Source: Allium sativum
Lineage: Eukaryota; Streptophyta; Magnoliopsida; Asparagales; Amaryllidaceae
Direction of reading: 5' to 3'
Assembly: GCA_030737875.1 (NCBI GenBank)
Contig: CM060912.1
Span: forward strand, 125,890,493-125,954,492
DNA: 64,000 nt
Shown here in pieces: positions 10,330-22,348 of the stretch; the stretch's first letter is position 1, and every line of letters starts with the position of its first letter. The notes below the pieces were generated by a model. It was given only the letters and a program-made list of their open reading frames with translations, ran no database searches and was not told the DNA's origin. The translations under genes were made by a program, and so were the position numbers.

Positions 10330-12836
10330 ATGATATTATTTTACAATAAAATACAAGTGATTCAGCCCTGTGTGCCCAATTACAATGCTGCAAAGTAGAA
10401 GATCCTTCACATATTCATGTTTTAATTATCTATTCTCTTAGAACAAGTTGATGTAACGTTTTTGCAATTTTAGTACTAGAGTAGTGAACTTTTTGCCATT
10501 GTTTAATTGTTTTTGGTTGTGCCTAATTATATATCTTTCAAATATTCATGTTTTCATATAACTATATTTTGACTTTTAATTAAATAGGATCAATGTGATA
10601 GAAGAAGGATGTCAAACCCAAAATTTTGGCATTGAAATGGACTTCTTTGTTTATTATAACCTGACATGGTTAAGTTCATTTCTGTGTACTGATTTGGGGT
10701 TTAAGCATGATGACTATATATAATGACTTATACTTGGTGTTAACTGTACAGGTTTTTGCATTTTCAAATATTAAACCGGCCATATATTGTGATTACTGGT
10801 TTTATACATTATTTACTCCTCTATATTCTGTGCACCAAATCTATAAAGGCAGGGAAGAAAAATAACACTGTAAAATCAATATTGGAGAAAGAGGATAATG
10901 AATGAAAAAAGAAGGAAAAAAGGGGATATACAAGGGAACAGGTGAGGCTGAATATATAATACCATGTGTTTAACTGAAAAGGAAAGCTAGCTTGTTATGG
11001 GTATGAGCTGAGCTGCAAAATGCATCAATCGTTTAGTCTGAGGAGAGCTAACGCAAATTTGACCCTGCTTTCATAAACCAATCCACATGCAGTTAATCCC
11101 CACTGGTGCTTGAACATCATTTAGCATGGACATTTCCTATGTGCTATTAGTTTAATCATTTCTCTAAATCGGTTATTATGGACGTTGATCAGTTAAAATA
11201 GATAACTGATTTAGAGAAACTAACTTACAAAGAATGAAAAGGAAATTGGGAAGATTACGAAATAAATTTAAACTAATCAATATCCAAAATAAATCAACGA
11301 TATTGAACCTTGAACTGACAACAACTGCTTGGAGTAAAAAGGAGAGCAAGCAAGCACATAGACACAGTTGAACTACATTATCTAAGAATTGTTATCTTGG
11401 AATTAAGATATATATATTATTTAGAATTAAGATCCACGATGACTCACAATTTTAATGTAGTCGTTCCATCATTGCTCAGTTTATTCTCCCAAATGCTAAA
11501 GTAATATAGAGTATATTTGAACTTTACTGGTGTCGCTCACCAATATTTATTAGAAAGCTTTTGGGCTTAGATGGTACATATGACTTCTTATTTATTTACA
11601 AGCTAAGGGTAAATACTATGTCAGTCATGTATGCACCAAAATACATATTGCTACATTTCATACTTTGATATCAACTTAAATGCTTCATTCACGGGATTGG
11701 TTTTATGTCGTTCAAACATCTTAGGTTTCAGCATCATGAAACTGTAGTGCTTTGAGCACCATGTTTTACCATTGGAAATGCAACTAGGGTATTAGGAAGG
11801 ACAAATTTGGTTGTGAGCTATCACCAATGTCAAGTACTGGATGTTTACCTAAGTCACGGACTTTAAAAGTAAAAAGGCTCACAACATAGTGAATAACATC
11901 CAAATTAGTTGCAAGGTTATAAGCATTAATCAGGTCACAACATGTTAGTATGATAAACTAATGCAAGAACGCAACTGAAAAGAAATGAAAATAAAACTTA
12001 TAAAAGTAGAATAAAATATCTTGAAATTATATTTTTACACACATACGAAAATGGCTTTTATATATAACAGCCCAAGAGGTGGCAAATATCCAAACTCCAG
12101 GAGTACAAAACTCCAGATATAGCAAAAAAAAAGTTAATACAGTCCCTTATGTTATACCATTTTATGGTATGTAACCCTATAAAATATGGGAGGGAGTGTA
12201 AAATGGAATAGACCTACATTCAATCCTGTCGATTGAACAAAATTGTAATAGATCTAAAGTTTATATAATGCATTAATAATGACTTTAAACCAATTTAAAG
12301 AGCATTTAATTTGTAGGAAAAACAATTAGTCATAATTAAACAAAAGTTGGTATAATGGATAAGAGTTAATATAGGAATAATTAGAGTTCATCAAAACAAC
12401 TACGGGTTGCCAACAGTTTTTGACATGCTGGAGAATAAAAATTGGGAGAAATGGCGATTAACATGGTGAAAATACTATAGTAAGTTTTGCCTTTTCATTT
12501 AGAAATATTAAAATAACCACTTGATAATCTCAGTATGCCAATTTAATAAAATAAAAAATAACATGGATACCTTCATGATGAAGATTGAGTATGCCTTCAA
12601 CTATATATATCTCGATGATAAATCCCTAACTCAATATCTGCATACAAGAAATATTAATTGGCTATCAAACAGATTAATTACATTTGTCTAATTTAAACAT
12701 AAAAAAAAAGTTACATTTACCTTAATTACAACATCATTTCTTACACAACAATTATAAGCAGACAATGGAAAAACAACTAAGAATGACATTTTCATGTACT
12801 CGAAAACAATTCTCATAATCAAACAAAATACTTAAA
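10330..12836. other. Spacer between the two CACTA genes
   Basis: About 2.5 kb of AT-rich sequence between the last exon of the tnp2-type gene and the first recognised exon of the TnpA-like gene. Upstream exons or the promoter of the second gene may be here, but no start, TATA box or domain is convincing. No repeats or termini stand out. Confidence 0.5.
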
Positions 12837-15800
12837 CTACTCAAGTATGCCTTCGTAATTCTCCCTTACATAACTAACATTTTCAACATCTATATCGACA
12901 TCATCGCAATCTTCAACGACATTGATAGCGTCTTCTTTATAATCATTTGTCTCTAAATCGTGAAGACCTCTAGGTGGTGCTTTCATTACAACATACCAAT
13001 TCGACAAATCATTTTCTCTTAAATATAATATTTGCTTCATTTGAGATGCAAGGATGTATGGATCTTTAGAAAATGATGCTTGATTCTGATGTAGGTTGAC
13101 AAGAGTAAAACCATCCTCATCGAATTTTACTCCATTTCCTATATGTGCCCAACGACACTTAAAAACAGGAATATGATACACATGATAATTCAATAAAATT
13201 ATATCATTCAATATCCCATAATATTTGACCACATCAGCTACTTGAGAAATATCCTTCGCACTTGCTCTACACATAGTAGTAGCATCATAAGTCACTCCGC
13301 TATTTTGAGTTTCTCTCCCTACATCATTTATATGAAATCTTGATCATTAATAATATATCCTTTGTAAGATAAGACATCATTCTTCGGACCATATGCAATC
13401 AACTTCAACATTTCATTGTGATCATTAGAGTTTATAGGTATCTACAAAAAATTTCATTGACAACGTATATTTTACAGTAATATTCTTAGGAAAACGAGAG
13501 AATATTCAAGTAATCATTTAACCTTTTTTTGATCCAATCAGCAAATTTTTTTGCATATGTTTCCCAAAGTAAGGTTGAATTTCTTTCCATACGCTTACTT
13601 GAATTTTGCAATTCCTCCTAGTGCAAACTAGTATAAAACAAGGCATGCTAAGTTATAATTATTAGCACAAACACATTCAAATAATTGAAAAATAATACAA
13701 CGTATACGTACCCTAAAAATGGTCCAACCACTGCCATATTCATTAACATGGCTAAATGAGCAAATTCTTTCTCATAGGAGGATAGTGTAACTATCTTAGA
13801 TGCTGAAATTGGACGTCCTTCATGTATTACACCACTTTCATAGTCTTCATTTCGAGCTGCTGTCTCCTCAACATGTCCTGATTTATTTTAAAAATTCACT
13901 AAAAAACCTCATGCATTCATCTGCGAGATAAGATTCTGCAATATATCCTTCGGGCCGTGAATAATTTCTTACATAAGCTTTGAGCGTCTTCGTATATCTT
14001 TCAAATGGGTACATCCAATGAAATTGAACCGGACCACGTATGAGTGCTTCTCTGCTAAGATGAATTGACAGATGTACCATTATATCAAAAAATGATGGCG
14101 GGAAATATTTTTCAAGCTCACACAAAATTTCAACAATCTCAACGTTGATTTGCTGCAACTTCTCTATGTTAAGGACACGTTGACATAATTTATCGAAAAT
14201 GAACATAAGCGAATTATTGCTTTTCTTGCCTTCTTTGACAATAGCCCTCTTATTGCTACCAGCAACAAATGTTGCATTAAAACATGGCAATCATGTGATT
14301 TCAAACCACTAATCTTTCAATCCTCCAATGTTATATGATTTCTCAAATTTGAACAATAGCCATCGGGTCCTTTGAAATCGTACAATCTTTTGCAAAATAC
14401 TTTTTTCTCGGATATCGATAACGTATAAGGAGCCGGTAGAAGATATGATTTCTTCCCACGTGGTTGTGCATGAAGCTCGTGCCGAATTCCCCATTCTTCA
14501 AAATCCTTTCTAGAATTGAATCCGTCTTTTGATTTGTTATCATGCAACATTGTGCCTAACATGCTTTCACCAATGTTTTTCTCCACATGCATTACATCTA
14601 AATTATGACGTATCGGCAGTTCCTATAAAACAAAATATAACACATAATTTTATGCATATTTAATTGTTAGAACATTTTAAAAAAACACTCACCTCCCAAT
14701 ATGGCAAATAAAAAAAATTGATCTCTTTTTCCATTTTGATAGCTCCAACTGTGTATGTTATCTTTATCGCCTTCGTCGTTCATATCATGTGTACTCTTCC
14801 TCTTTTCCAGCCGAATAGGCTTTATCTTAATGGCATTTTTTCTTATTTTTTCTCCTCTGTCTTTTTTTCTCTCTTTCTCTTTCCCAAAATTATTTGCAAA
14901 ATCTTTTAACACTACAGAAATATTTCTTCCAGTTAAAATTCTAGGAGCATTACCTAACTCCACTATGTTGTCAAACCAAGCCTTCTGTTTCCTTAGTAAA
15001 TCTGACATTGGTAGATATCTTGTATGACCCATATAAACATTCTTTCGACTATAATTCAACCAATGGTGATGAGTATTAACACCGCACAAGCTTTTTCTCC
15101 CTTTACATAACATCCAGCAAGGATTCCATAAGCAGGAAAATCATTAATTGTCCATAGCAAAATTGCTTTCATATTAAATACTGTTTTACTAAATGCATCA
15201 TAAGCATCAACTCCATTACTCCACAAATAATGCAAATCTTCAATCAAAGGTGCCAAATATACATCGATATCGTTTCCGGGCTGCTTTGGACCTGGAATAA
15301 GTAATGTTAACAAAATATTTTCCTTCTTCATACACAACAGAGGTGAGAGATTATATATCACAAGCATTACCAGCCAATAACTATATTTGGAACTCAACAT
15401 AGAAAATGGATTGAATCCATCTGTAATAAGAGCGAGTCTAAGATTGCGTGGATCAGCTGAAAAATATTTCCATCGATCATCCACCATATTCCATGCCATA
15501 GAATCCACCGGATGACGCATTTTTTCGTCATTGCTTCTATTATTAAAATGCCATCTTAAATCTTCGACCATCTTTTGAGATCTAAACATTCTTCTAAATC
15601 TTGGAATTATTGGAAAATATCTCAACACTTTAATTGGAACACCTTTTATAACCTCCTTGGTATCTTGATTTATCTTCCATCTTGAAGAACCACATTTTGG
15701 ACAAGTATCTAAATCTTTGTGTTCTGTTCTAAAAAGAATACAGTCATTTTCACAAGCATGTATTTTTTCAAAACCCATGTCAAATGCTTTAAGAAACTTC

Positions 15801-16463
15801 TTTATTTCATATAAAGTTTTTGGAAGTACATTATCCTTTGGCAAAAAAAATTGTTGCATGTTTAACAGCTTATCAAACCCACTATAGGACAGACCAGTCT
15901 TACATTTAAGATTGTATAAGACCGTGATGGCAGATAGCTTTGTATGGTCTGTGCATCCGGGATACAATGGAGTTTCTGCATCTTCCAAACTCTTAAGTAG
16001 TTCATCCTCCCTTCTTTGGGAATCATCATCATCCTTATCATCGGCAAAAAAATCAGAATTCAAAAAATCTTCATCTTCATAGTGAATCATCTTGAATAAG
16101 TCATATGTGTCAAACGAATTTGTTTTTTATAAATATTTTTTAGCTCTCCATGGCAATACCATCTATTAGTCTTGTATTTAGAATCCATTCCTTTTATAAT
16201 TAAATGCTCAACGATGATGTGGTCATCTTGTCGGCTAAGATTTCGACAATTTGTACATGGACACAAATTTTTCTCCACATTTCGTAGATTTCTTTTTGCC
16301 ACATGCACGAAATCCAAAGCTCCTTGTAGGTACTCTATACTGGTCCTAAAACAAATATTAAATATAAATTTTAATATTAAAACATATGTATTACTTCTCA
16401 AGACACAAATTTAGGTTAAGCATTAAATAGTCACCTGTTTAAATACACCCAATCCTTTTCCAT
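12837..16463 (-). pseudogene. tnp2-type CACTA transposase gene, multiply broken
   Basis: Start is the ATG at 16463 (MEKDWVYLNR), spliced from 16435 to 16345 over an 89-nt intron into TSIEYLQGALDFVHVAK, an N-terminal transposase-associated domain with a CPCTNC motif. The frame 16090-15056 carries the tnp2 core (CPKCGSSRWK, PVDSMAWNMVDDRWKYFSAD, PGPKQPGNDIDVYLAPLIED). Next come 15113-14667 (GVNTHHHWLNYSRKNVYMGH), 14592-14317 (MHVEKNIGESMLGTMLHDNK), a DUF4218 block at 14290-13883 (CELEKYFPPSFFDIMVHL), and a C-terminal DUF4216 block at 13295-12837 ending at a stop. Breaks are a frameshift with lost bases near 15100 in the KAC..CGVNTH motif, a TGA at 14314-14316, a frameshift near 14230 and a stop at 13883. 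In the family this is the enzyme that cuts CACTA ends. It is almost certainly inactive. Confidence 0.85.
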
Positions 16464-16517
16464 TGGCAATACCGACATTCAAATAAGTTTTCAAACTTTG
16501 ATGTAGAATTTGATTTC
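16435..16517 (-). other. Probable first coding exon of the tnp2 gene with splice acceptor
   Basis: A TATAACAG acceptor at 16518 precedes a short untranslated stretch and the ATG at 16463. The exon ends AACAG|GTGACT at 16435. A donor far upstream at 22968 is the likely partner, which would give a 5' UTR intron of about 6.4 kb. Confidence 0.5.
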
Positions 16518-16555
16518 CTGTTATAAGCAGACAACAAAATACTTCAAAAGCGAAC

Positions 16556-16720
16556 ACTACAACAAAAACACCATATTACAACTTTACTTTTACAACGGTG
16601 GTAAATGCACCGTTGTAATAAATGTTTTTTACAACTTTTTTCCAGAAAAGTTGTAATAAACTTATTTTTAACAACTGTGTTCTTTTGACCGTTGTAATAA
16701 AAGCCTATGACAACTTTTGT
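16556..16720. repeat. Left subterminal repeat zone of the small CACTA
   Basis: Repeated copies of TTACAAC, ACAACGGTG, GTTGTAATAAA and CCGTTGTAATAAA in direct and inverted orientation. Such short subterminal repeats are the known binding sites of TnpA-type proteins in En/Spm elements. Confidence 0.75.
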
Positions 16721-16846
16721 TTTTTGACTGTTTTGGCAGCACCTTGAAAATTTTGGCGGCCAACCCTAATATTTTACTTCCTCACATTATACTTTATCAG
16801 TCGATAAAAAAAAATTCTCCCAAATCTTTTCCCCAATTCGAAATTA

Positions 16847-17253
16847 ATGGCCTACTCCAGATCCGACGGCTCCTCCATCCTTGGCCCTAATTCGCACCGC
16901 CAGAATTTACCTTGACCGCTCCTCTTCGTTCAACACCTACTCCAGATCCGACGCCTCCTCCATCCTCAATCGAACCGCTCACTATTTCCATCGCAACGCT
17001 CCTGCTTCTTTCCCGCTATCCTTTCTCTCGCAAGTTCAACCGGACCACCTGCTGCTTCAACTATTGCCGTTCCATTATCCATTCCTCAGCCTCTGTCTCG
17101 CAAAGATCTCTGTCCTGCACCAACACCTGTTTGGCAAATCGAACCGTGTCACTGTCGCAAACCCGAAGACCGCTTGTGCCCGAAAGCTGCTGCCTTTTCC
17201 ATACCCGAGCCTTCACTTCCATTCAACACTGCCCTGTCATCAACCTAAAGTAA
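16847..17253 (+). other. GC-richer leader-like segment in the small CACTA, possibly a captured 5' exon
   Basis: This segment is much richer in C and G than its surroundings and is preceded by an A-rich run. A stretch of about 30 bp containing CTACTCCAGATCCGAC occurs twice (near 16850 and 16937). The segment runs to a plausible donor, CTAAAG|TAAGTT, near 17250. Open frames are present but rich in Ser/Pro/Leu and match nothing I know. It could be the 5' untranslated exon of a captured gene. Confidence 0.35.
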
Positions 17254-17646
17254 GTTCGCTTAACATTATTCTTCTTTCAAATTGGCTGCGTCGGTTTCTA
17301 ATTATAAACTGTTTGGGGTTACTTGGATGCTATTCCTGTCGATGAACATGAATTTGTAAGTGAAACATGATTTTTTTTTTAGTTTTGTTTGAGTTTAGTT
17401 TGTAAGTGAACATGGTTAGCATCTGCTTCTAATCGCCAAGATGAACATGAATTTTGTTTGAGTTTAGTTTTAGGTATGTGAAACCATATTGTAGAAAAAA
17501 TAGAGAATATTGGTGTAAATATGCTAGTTGTTAAACAAGATACTGATAAAGAAAAAATTACAGCTTAGATACAATCAGATATATGGGTTTAGAAGCACAT
17601 CTTGGTTTGCATTATGAGGATCATATAATAATGCTCATGACAAAGT

Positions 17647-17884
17647 GATAAATTGCTTGCTGCTACTAAATTTATTGCACATCTTGTGAACCAGCAAGTA
17701 GCGCATGAAATCCTTGTATTGGAATTGCTCACAATTCTTCTGGAAAATCCAACAGATGACAGTGTAGAGGTATAATTTCCTTTTTATGGTATAATGCTGT
17801 TGCCAGTTTGAATTTTTATATATTCCTGTTCTTTTGTCATATGCAGGTAGCTGTTGGTTTTGTAAAAGAATGTGGTGTACTCCA
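17647..17884 (+). pseudogene. CWC22: Captured fragment of a CWC22-like splicing-factor gene (two partial exons and their intron)
   Basis: Exon 17647-17769 reads [19 protein letters not shown] and continues to [11 protein letters not shown]. It ends at a GAG|GTATAA donor. After a 77-nt intron ending CATATGCAG, the next exon (from 17847) reads VAVGFVKECGVLH and then hits stops. These strings match the MIF4G-domain region of CWC22, a spliceosome protein that helps deposit the exon junction complex. The intron is retained, so the copy came from genomic DNA rather than from spliced RNA. Only this small part is present, inside a transposon with no start codon in frame. It is a transduplicated fragment, not a working gene. 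The identification is from memory and fairly secure. Confidence 0.8.
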
Positions 17885-17954
17885 TATATAATAATCTATA
17901 TTTGCTTTTTGTGTAGTATTTTTCATGAATTTTGTTGTGAAAAACTCAGGAGGA

Positions 17955-18170
17955 TCTATGCAGGTAGCTTTTGTCATATGCAGGTAGCTTTTGTCATATG
18001 CAGGTAGTATATTTCATGAATTTTGTTGTAAAAGAATGTGTAGTATATGAATTTTCATGAATTTTGTCATATGCAGGTAGCTTTTGTCATAAGCAGGTAC
18101 TATATTTCATGAATTTTGTTGTAAAAGAATGTGTAGTATATTTCATGTAAAAGAATGCAGGTAGCTTATG
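17955..18170 (+). repeat. Local repeat array derived from the CWC22 intron/exon junction
   Basis: Repeated units of TTTTGTCATATGCAGGTAGC alternate with units of TTTCATGAATTTTGTTGT and GTAAAAGAATGTGTAGTA. All are copies of the 3' splice-site region and exon start at 17832-17880. Five or so copies of the CAG|GTAGC junction are present with small changes. Confidence 0.8.
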
Positions 18171-18719
18171 ATACCTCCATTGTTAGCATATGGACCTGAG
18201 CCTGCCGGATGCTTTAAAGGTGAAGCTTAATTGTGTTATTTCCAAATTTCTTTCTTATAGTTACCTACACTGTTGTATAATCTCATATTTGTATCATATT
18301 TACGAAATCGAAGTATTTTATTTGTAGGTGATTGCAATATCCCTGCCAATGCAACACTTCTCTATGATATGTTCTCCCTCTTCTTACCTGAGGATTGCAA
18401 TGGTAAGAAGCGAATTTATGAAGATCAACCGTCCTATATTAACGTGTGTAAAATTCTGTGATATGTAACTGGATTGGATGCTGGAGCATAAAGACTCGAT
18501 GTGTGTCAGTGTGTATGTATATTTATACAAAAGTGTGTATGTAACTGAGTCTATTGAGTGATCAGTTTGTAGTGAGGAATGTATGTATTGTTGTATTAAT
18601 TCAAATATTGAAATAAAATATTTAATTGATTATTTTAGTTTAGAGTAGTATCATTTTATTCAATATAAATATTTATTTTTATATGAAATGTAATGTATAA
18701 CGAAACAAAAATCATATTG
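18171..18719 (+). other. 3' part of the small CACTA interior, unrecognised
   Basis: A short open frame at 18273-18461 (DCNIPANATLLYDMFSLFLPEDCNGKK) and the string LLAYGPEPAGCFKG near 18180 look protein-like and could be further captured exons. I do not recognise the source. The rest is AT-rich. Confidence 0.3.
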
Positions 18720-18990
18720 TTATAATTAATTGTAGTAGGAATTACTACAACGGTGAAAAAAGTTGTAATATGTATTACTACAACAGTGCAAAAATGTTGT
18801 AATATGTATTACTACAACGGTAGAAAACAGTTGTAAAATATACATTTCACAACGGTGTCGCAACGGTGCAGAAAAGTTGTAAAAGATATTAGTCTATTAC
18901 AACTTCTTAATACACGACGGTTTGCCCACAGTTGTAAAAAGTATATTACAACGGTGTTCCACCGTTGTAATAGGGTAATTTTGTTGTAGT
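18720..18990. repeat. Right subterminal repeat zone of the small CACTA
   Basis: At least nine variants of TACTACAACGGTG, GTTGTAATATGT and CCGTTGTAATAGGG occur, mirroring the left zone. The motif density drops to nothing just outside 18991, which supports the boundary. Confidence 0.75.
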
Positions 18991-18994
18991 GGAA

Positions 18995-20500
18995 CACACA
19001 TGAGATATGATATATTATGATTGTTTTTGTGCCTGTGAATTGCATTTGTTTTTGTTTAATTTTAAAATATTCGTATAATTCATTAAACACGATTCACCGC
19101 CTTTTAATGTAAATCTAGTCTTAAGATCCATAATCTACATTCCTCACGGAAAGATAAAGCACGGTAAGCACAAAACAATGTAGCCACTTGCTTGTTGCTA
19201 AGCTCAATTAGTACTAGTGGTAACTACCATTAAAATTCAAACCAAAAGAACTAGGAAATGGATGCTAATTTTACAAAATCAAGGACATGCATAATGAAGT
19301 AGTGGATCCAAAAACAGGAATAAAATCCACATATTTGAAACTGCATTTTTTTTACTTAATCCTAAGCAATATAACTCTTCACTTAAACTCCTTAACAAAC
19401 TTATCTTCTTATAAACTAGTGTATACACAGTGAACATACTTAATAATTACATAAATAGCCGAAAGTTCCATTCACTCATTTACAATAAGTGTTATTAATG
19501 AACTTGAATAAACAAATAAGACAACTTTAATATTGTATAATAATTATATTGATTTTCAAACAAGTATAAATTTTTTCGGTACCAATCTCTTGCGCATAAT
19601 GACTATTTTACTATCAGATATATCATAAATAGTTTGGACATTAACTTGCTACAAATCCATCCTAGAATAGAATAGATCTAAAAGAGAAAAATTAAAGGAT
19701 CGGAATAGAAAAATGGATAACAACAAAATTGTAGTAGAAACAATAGTCCCAAAGATTGATGAACAGAGATTTCAAAGATTAGAGAATGAAATAATCGAAG
19801 ATTAAAGAACTATAGCACGACTAAAAAAAGAAAATCAGTACTTCTCTTAAAAAGTGGAATTGGAAGGAAAGTAGCTGGAAGTAGAGTTATTTTGAGCCTC
19901 TGAAAACAGAAAACAAAAAGCAAAAATGATTTTTTTTTGAAGAACAAGAGAATAGCTTATAAAAACCCAGTTTTTATGTGCATCCATTTGATTTTTATTG
20001 TTTTTGCTTCTAAAGTAAGAAAGCTAATTATATTCAATGATCCAAACGACCCCTTAGGAAATAAGCATGTGCAATCCAAAGCACAAGCAATTTTATAGGT
20101 CTTTTATTAATTCACAATGTTGTTACATATTTTCACGAAATTCTTTTTCCATGTTTTTTGTATCTTATTCAAAATTACACTTAATTTACTGTTTGGTTTA
20201 TTATGCAATTACTCTTTTGTTAAAACCTATGCGCAAAAAAGGAATTTGATGGTTTACTCTTTTTTTTGTCAATCGTATTTTTCGCAGTCATGCATCACAG
20301 GGGCCAAAGAACTGGTACCATAGATAAATGGTACTTTTAGAGCCTGTTAGAGCCATGTAGATTTGTTCTACTTCAGTTACTGACATCTCTTTAAAAATAG
20401 TTGCTGTATATCTAACAATTTCAATGGTTTACCCTTGTAGACATTTATTTTCTATGTCCCTTTTTTTCGTAACATATGTTTTTGTTATATATATTTGCAG
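18995..20500. other. Interior of the larger CACTA upstream of the tnp2 gene, no gene recognised
   Basis: AT-rich sequence between the nested CACTA and the captured Deg exon. A short frame at 19712 (MDNNKIVVETIVPKIDEQRF) ends after about 30 codons and matches nothing known. The last 200 bases or so probably are the intron belonging to the captured exon at 20501. Confidence 0.4.
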
Positions 20501-20704
20501 CTACAACCATTAGTACCAGTACATCAATTTGATAAATTGCCTAGTTACTATATTTTTTCTGGTCTACTATTTATTCCATTGACTCAGCCATACCTTCACG
20601 AGTATGGTGAAGATTTGTACAACAGTTGCCCCAGAGGACTTTGTGAATGGGCGCTTCAGGAACTGCCAGAAAAACCTAGGCAACAACTAGTCATCCTTTC
20701 TCAG
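20501..20704 (+). pseudogene. DEG9: Captured single exon of a Deg9-like (Do-like) serine protease gene
   Basis: Sixty-eight open codons reading [20 protein letters not shown], then [15 protein letters not shown], then a Leu-rich helix ending QQLVILSQ. They are flanked by an intact acceptor (ATATTTGCAG) and donor (CAG|GTATTA). The strings match the C-terminal PDZ-proximal region of the plant Deg9 nuclear/nucleolar protease. The protease catalytic triad is in other exons, which are absent. The exon lies on the + strand, antisense to the CACTA transposase gene, in what appears to be that gene's 5' UTR intron. CACTA elements are well known for picking up exons. The family call is from memory; another Deg paralogue is possible. 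Confidence 0.75.
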
Positions 20705-21141
20705 GTATTATTCTTTCAACTTAATTTTAGTTACTTATCTGCATTTAATTGATTGCAAGCTTATTCATCTTGTTTATTGCTCTTCCCTTCGATTGTTCTT
20801 TAGACTATTAGAGTTCAAAACATATTCCGAAACCTTTTTATGTATCAAAATTTTTGGATCTATACGGACTAATAGTCTCATGTAACTTGGTTTACCTAAA
20901 ATTTTTTCTTCCCTTGATCTTATCTCATTCATTGACTATTTTCATATTATATGTAAATTTATTAAATAAGAACCAAATTGAAATGGCTGGGATTCCAGCG
21001 TGCAACTCTTAAACCATGGTATTTGATCATGCGATTTCTATCATATCATGCGATTTTTATCATTAGTGCTAACTCATCAAATCGAAACGGCACCCAATTA
21101 CAGAGGACAATCTAACAGTCATTAACCTCTTGGCTGACCAA

Positions 21142-22340
21142 CAGGCTCGGCCCTTTACACAAGCGAGCAAAGCGACGGCTTAGGGCACCGATGATCCTAG
21201 GGAACCATTTCATATCGATTGTACGCAACAAAAAAATCGCGATCTGCAAATCACAAACCATGATACCATATCACAAAACCGGCGAGCGAACAAAGAAGAT
21301 CAGCAAGAGAACAAAGAAGACCCATCACTGGATGGTGGCCACTCAAATTCTGATTCTCCAAACGAAAGACCGAAGATTGAAACTTGAAAGGTGCAAGACA
21401 CGGCAGTTTCAGCCTTCTAGGGAAGGTGTTAAAGCCGAAAGACCTTCCAGAATCACCATAGGTAAATAATTTGATTTTCTATCTTAAGTATTCAATTGTA
21501 TAAGATTTAGGGTTGCAGCAGTTAGCAACATCTATGATTTTGATTTGCTATTTTAAGCATCGCTTATGCCGTGCTGCCTTTCAGCATTTGTTTTCTGTGG
21601 CCGTGAATAGGATATAATTCCTTCCCAAGCATGAACAATGAACTATGAACTATGATTTGGTATTTCCTATTTCTATCTACAATGATATGAGAACCAACAT
21701 TTTGTGGCAAAGGATATATTCCTCAGCCTTGGACATGATGGAAAATTTGGTATTTTTGTTGAAATTTTATAGGATTAATAGTGTAGGAATACCTGGCAAT
21801 TTTCTACTGATTATTCTTTTATCCAAGCTTCACAAGGGTCTCAAACATTGAAATTTAGATATTTTTTTGTTTCCTTGCATATTATCATGTGATTTGAATA
21901 ATTTGATTTTATGTTGTAAATATATAAATTGTATATGGTTTACTTGCTATTGTTGTGCCTGATTTGTAAAACTAAATTAATCAAATTGTGAGCTGTAACA
22001 TCTATTTTGAGCGCTTGATCGTGAGTTACAGTTTTACTATTATATTTTAAATTTTAGGTTTGTGATTTGTCATTTTTATCGATTGAATAAGATATGATTA
22101 ATGAACTTAAATATAATAATAGTATTAGCAATTTTGCAAGTCAAAATGCTAGAAAAATATTCATAAGAAATTAGTAATTATTTTGTTGTATAACTTGAAT
22201 TAGTTTTACAAACAAATTTAATTTTTTCCCTATTCTTGTTATTTCTAAATTATATATTTTGATATAGTACATTAGCTAATTTCGTAGGGCCTCATTTTTA
22301 TTTTTTGCTTTAGGTATCTAACGTCCTAGGACTGGCCCTG
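21142..22340. mobile_element. hAT-like non-autonomous element, about 1.2 kb
   Basis: The ends are CAGGCTCGGCCCT (left) and, read inward on the other strand, CAGGGCCAGTCCT (right), so 9 of 13 terminal positions agree. The flanks CTGACCAA (21134-21141) and TTGACCAA (22341-22348) form an 8-bp target duplication with one difference; 8 bp is the hAT length. Inside, GCGAGCAAAGCGACGGCTTA next to GGGCACC is reminiscent of ends seen in plant hAT relatives. No transposase is present. An open frame at 21191-21469 is Lys/Arg/Thr-rich and unrecognised. Terminal similarity is modest, so the call depends on the duplication. Confidence 0.55.
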
Positions 22341-22348
22341 TTGACCAA

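Larger units (their letters stand above)
16555..18991. mobile_element. Small non-autonomous CACTA element with TSD GAA, nested in the larger CACTA
   Basis: The left end is CACTACAACAAAAACACC. The right end read inward on the minus strand is CACTACAACAAAATTACC; the terminal inverted repeat runs about 28 bp with few mismatches. The 3-bp target duplication GAA is exact (16552-16554 and 18992-18994). Both subterminal zones are packed with ACAACGGTG / GTTGTAATA type motifs in both orientations. The 2437-bp interior has no transposase; it holds a CWC22-like gene fragment and a local repeat. It lies about 90 bp upstream of the tnp2 start codon of the larger element. Confidence 0.9.

Noticed and set aside
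16881..17345. A protein-coding gene of about 154 codons in the small CACTA
   Set aside because: Two overlapping frames are equally open through a C-rich segment, no domain is recognisable, and a donor-like site interrupts it.
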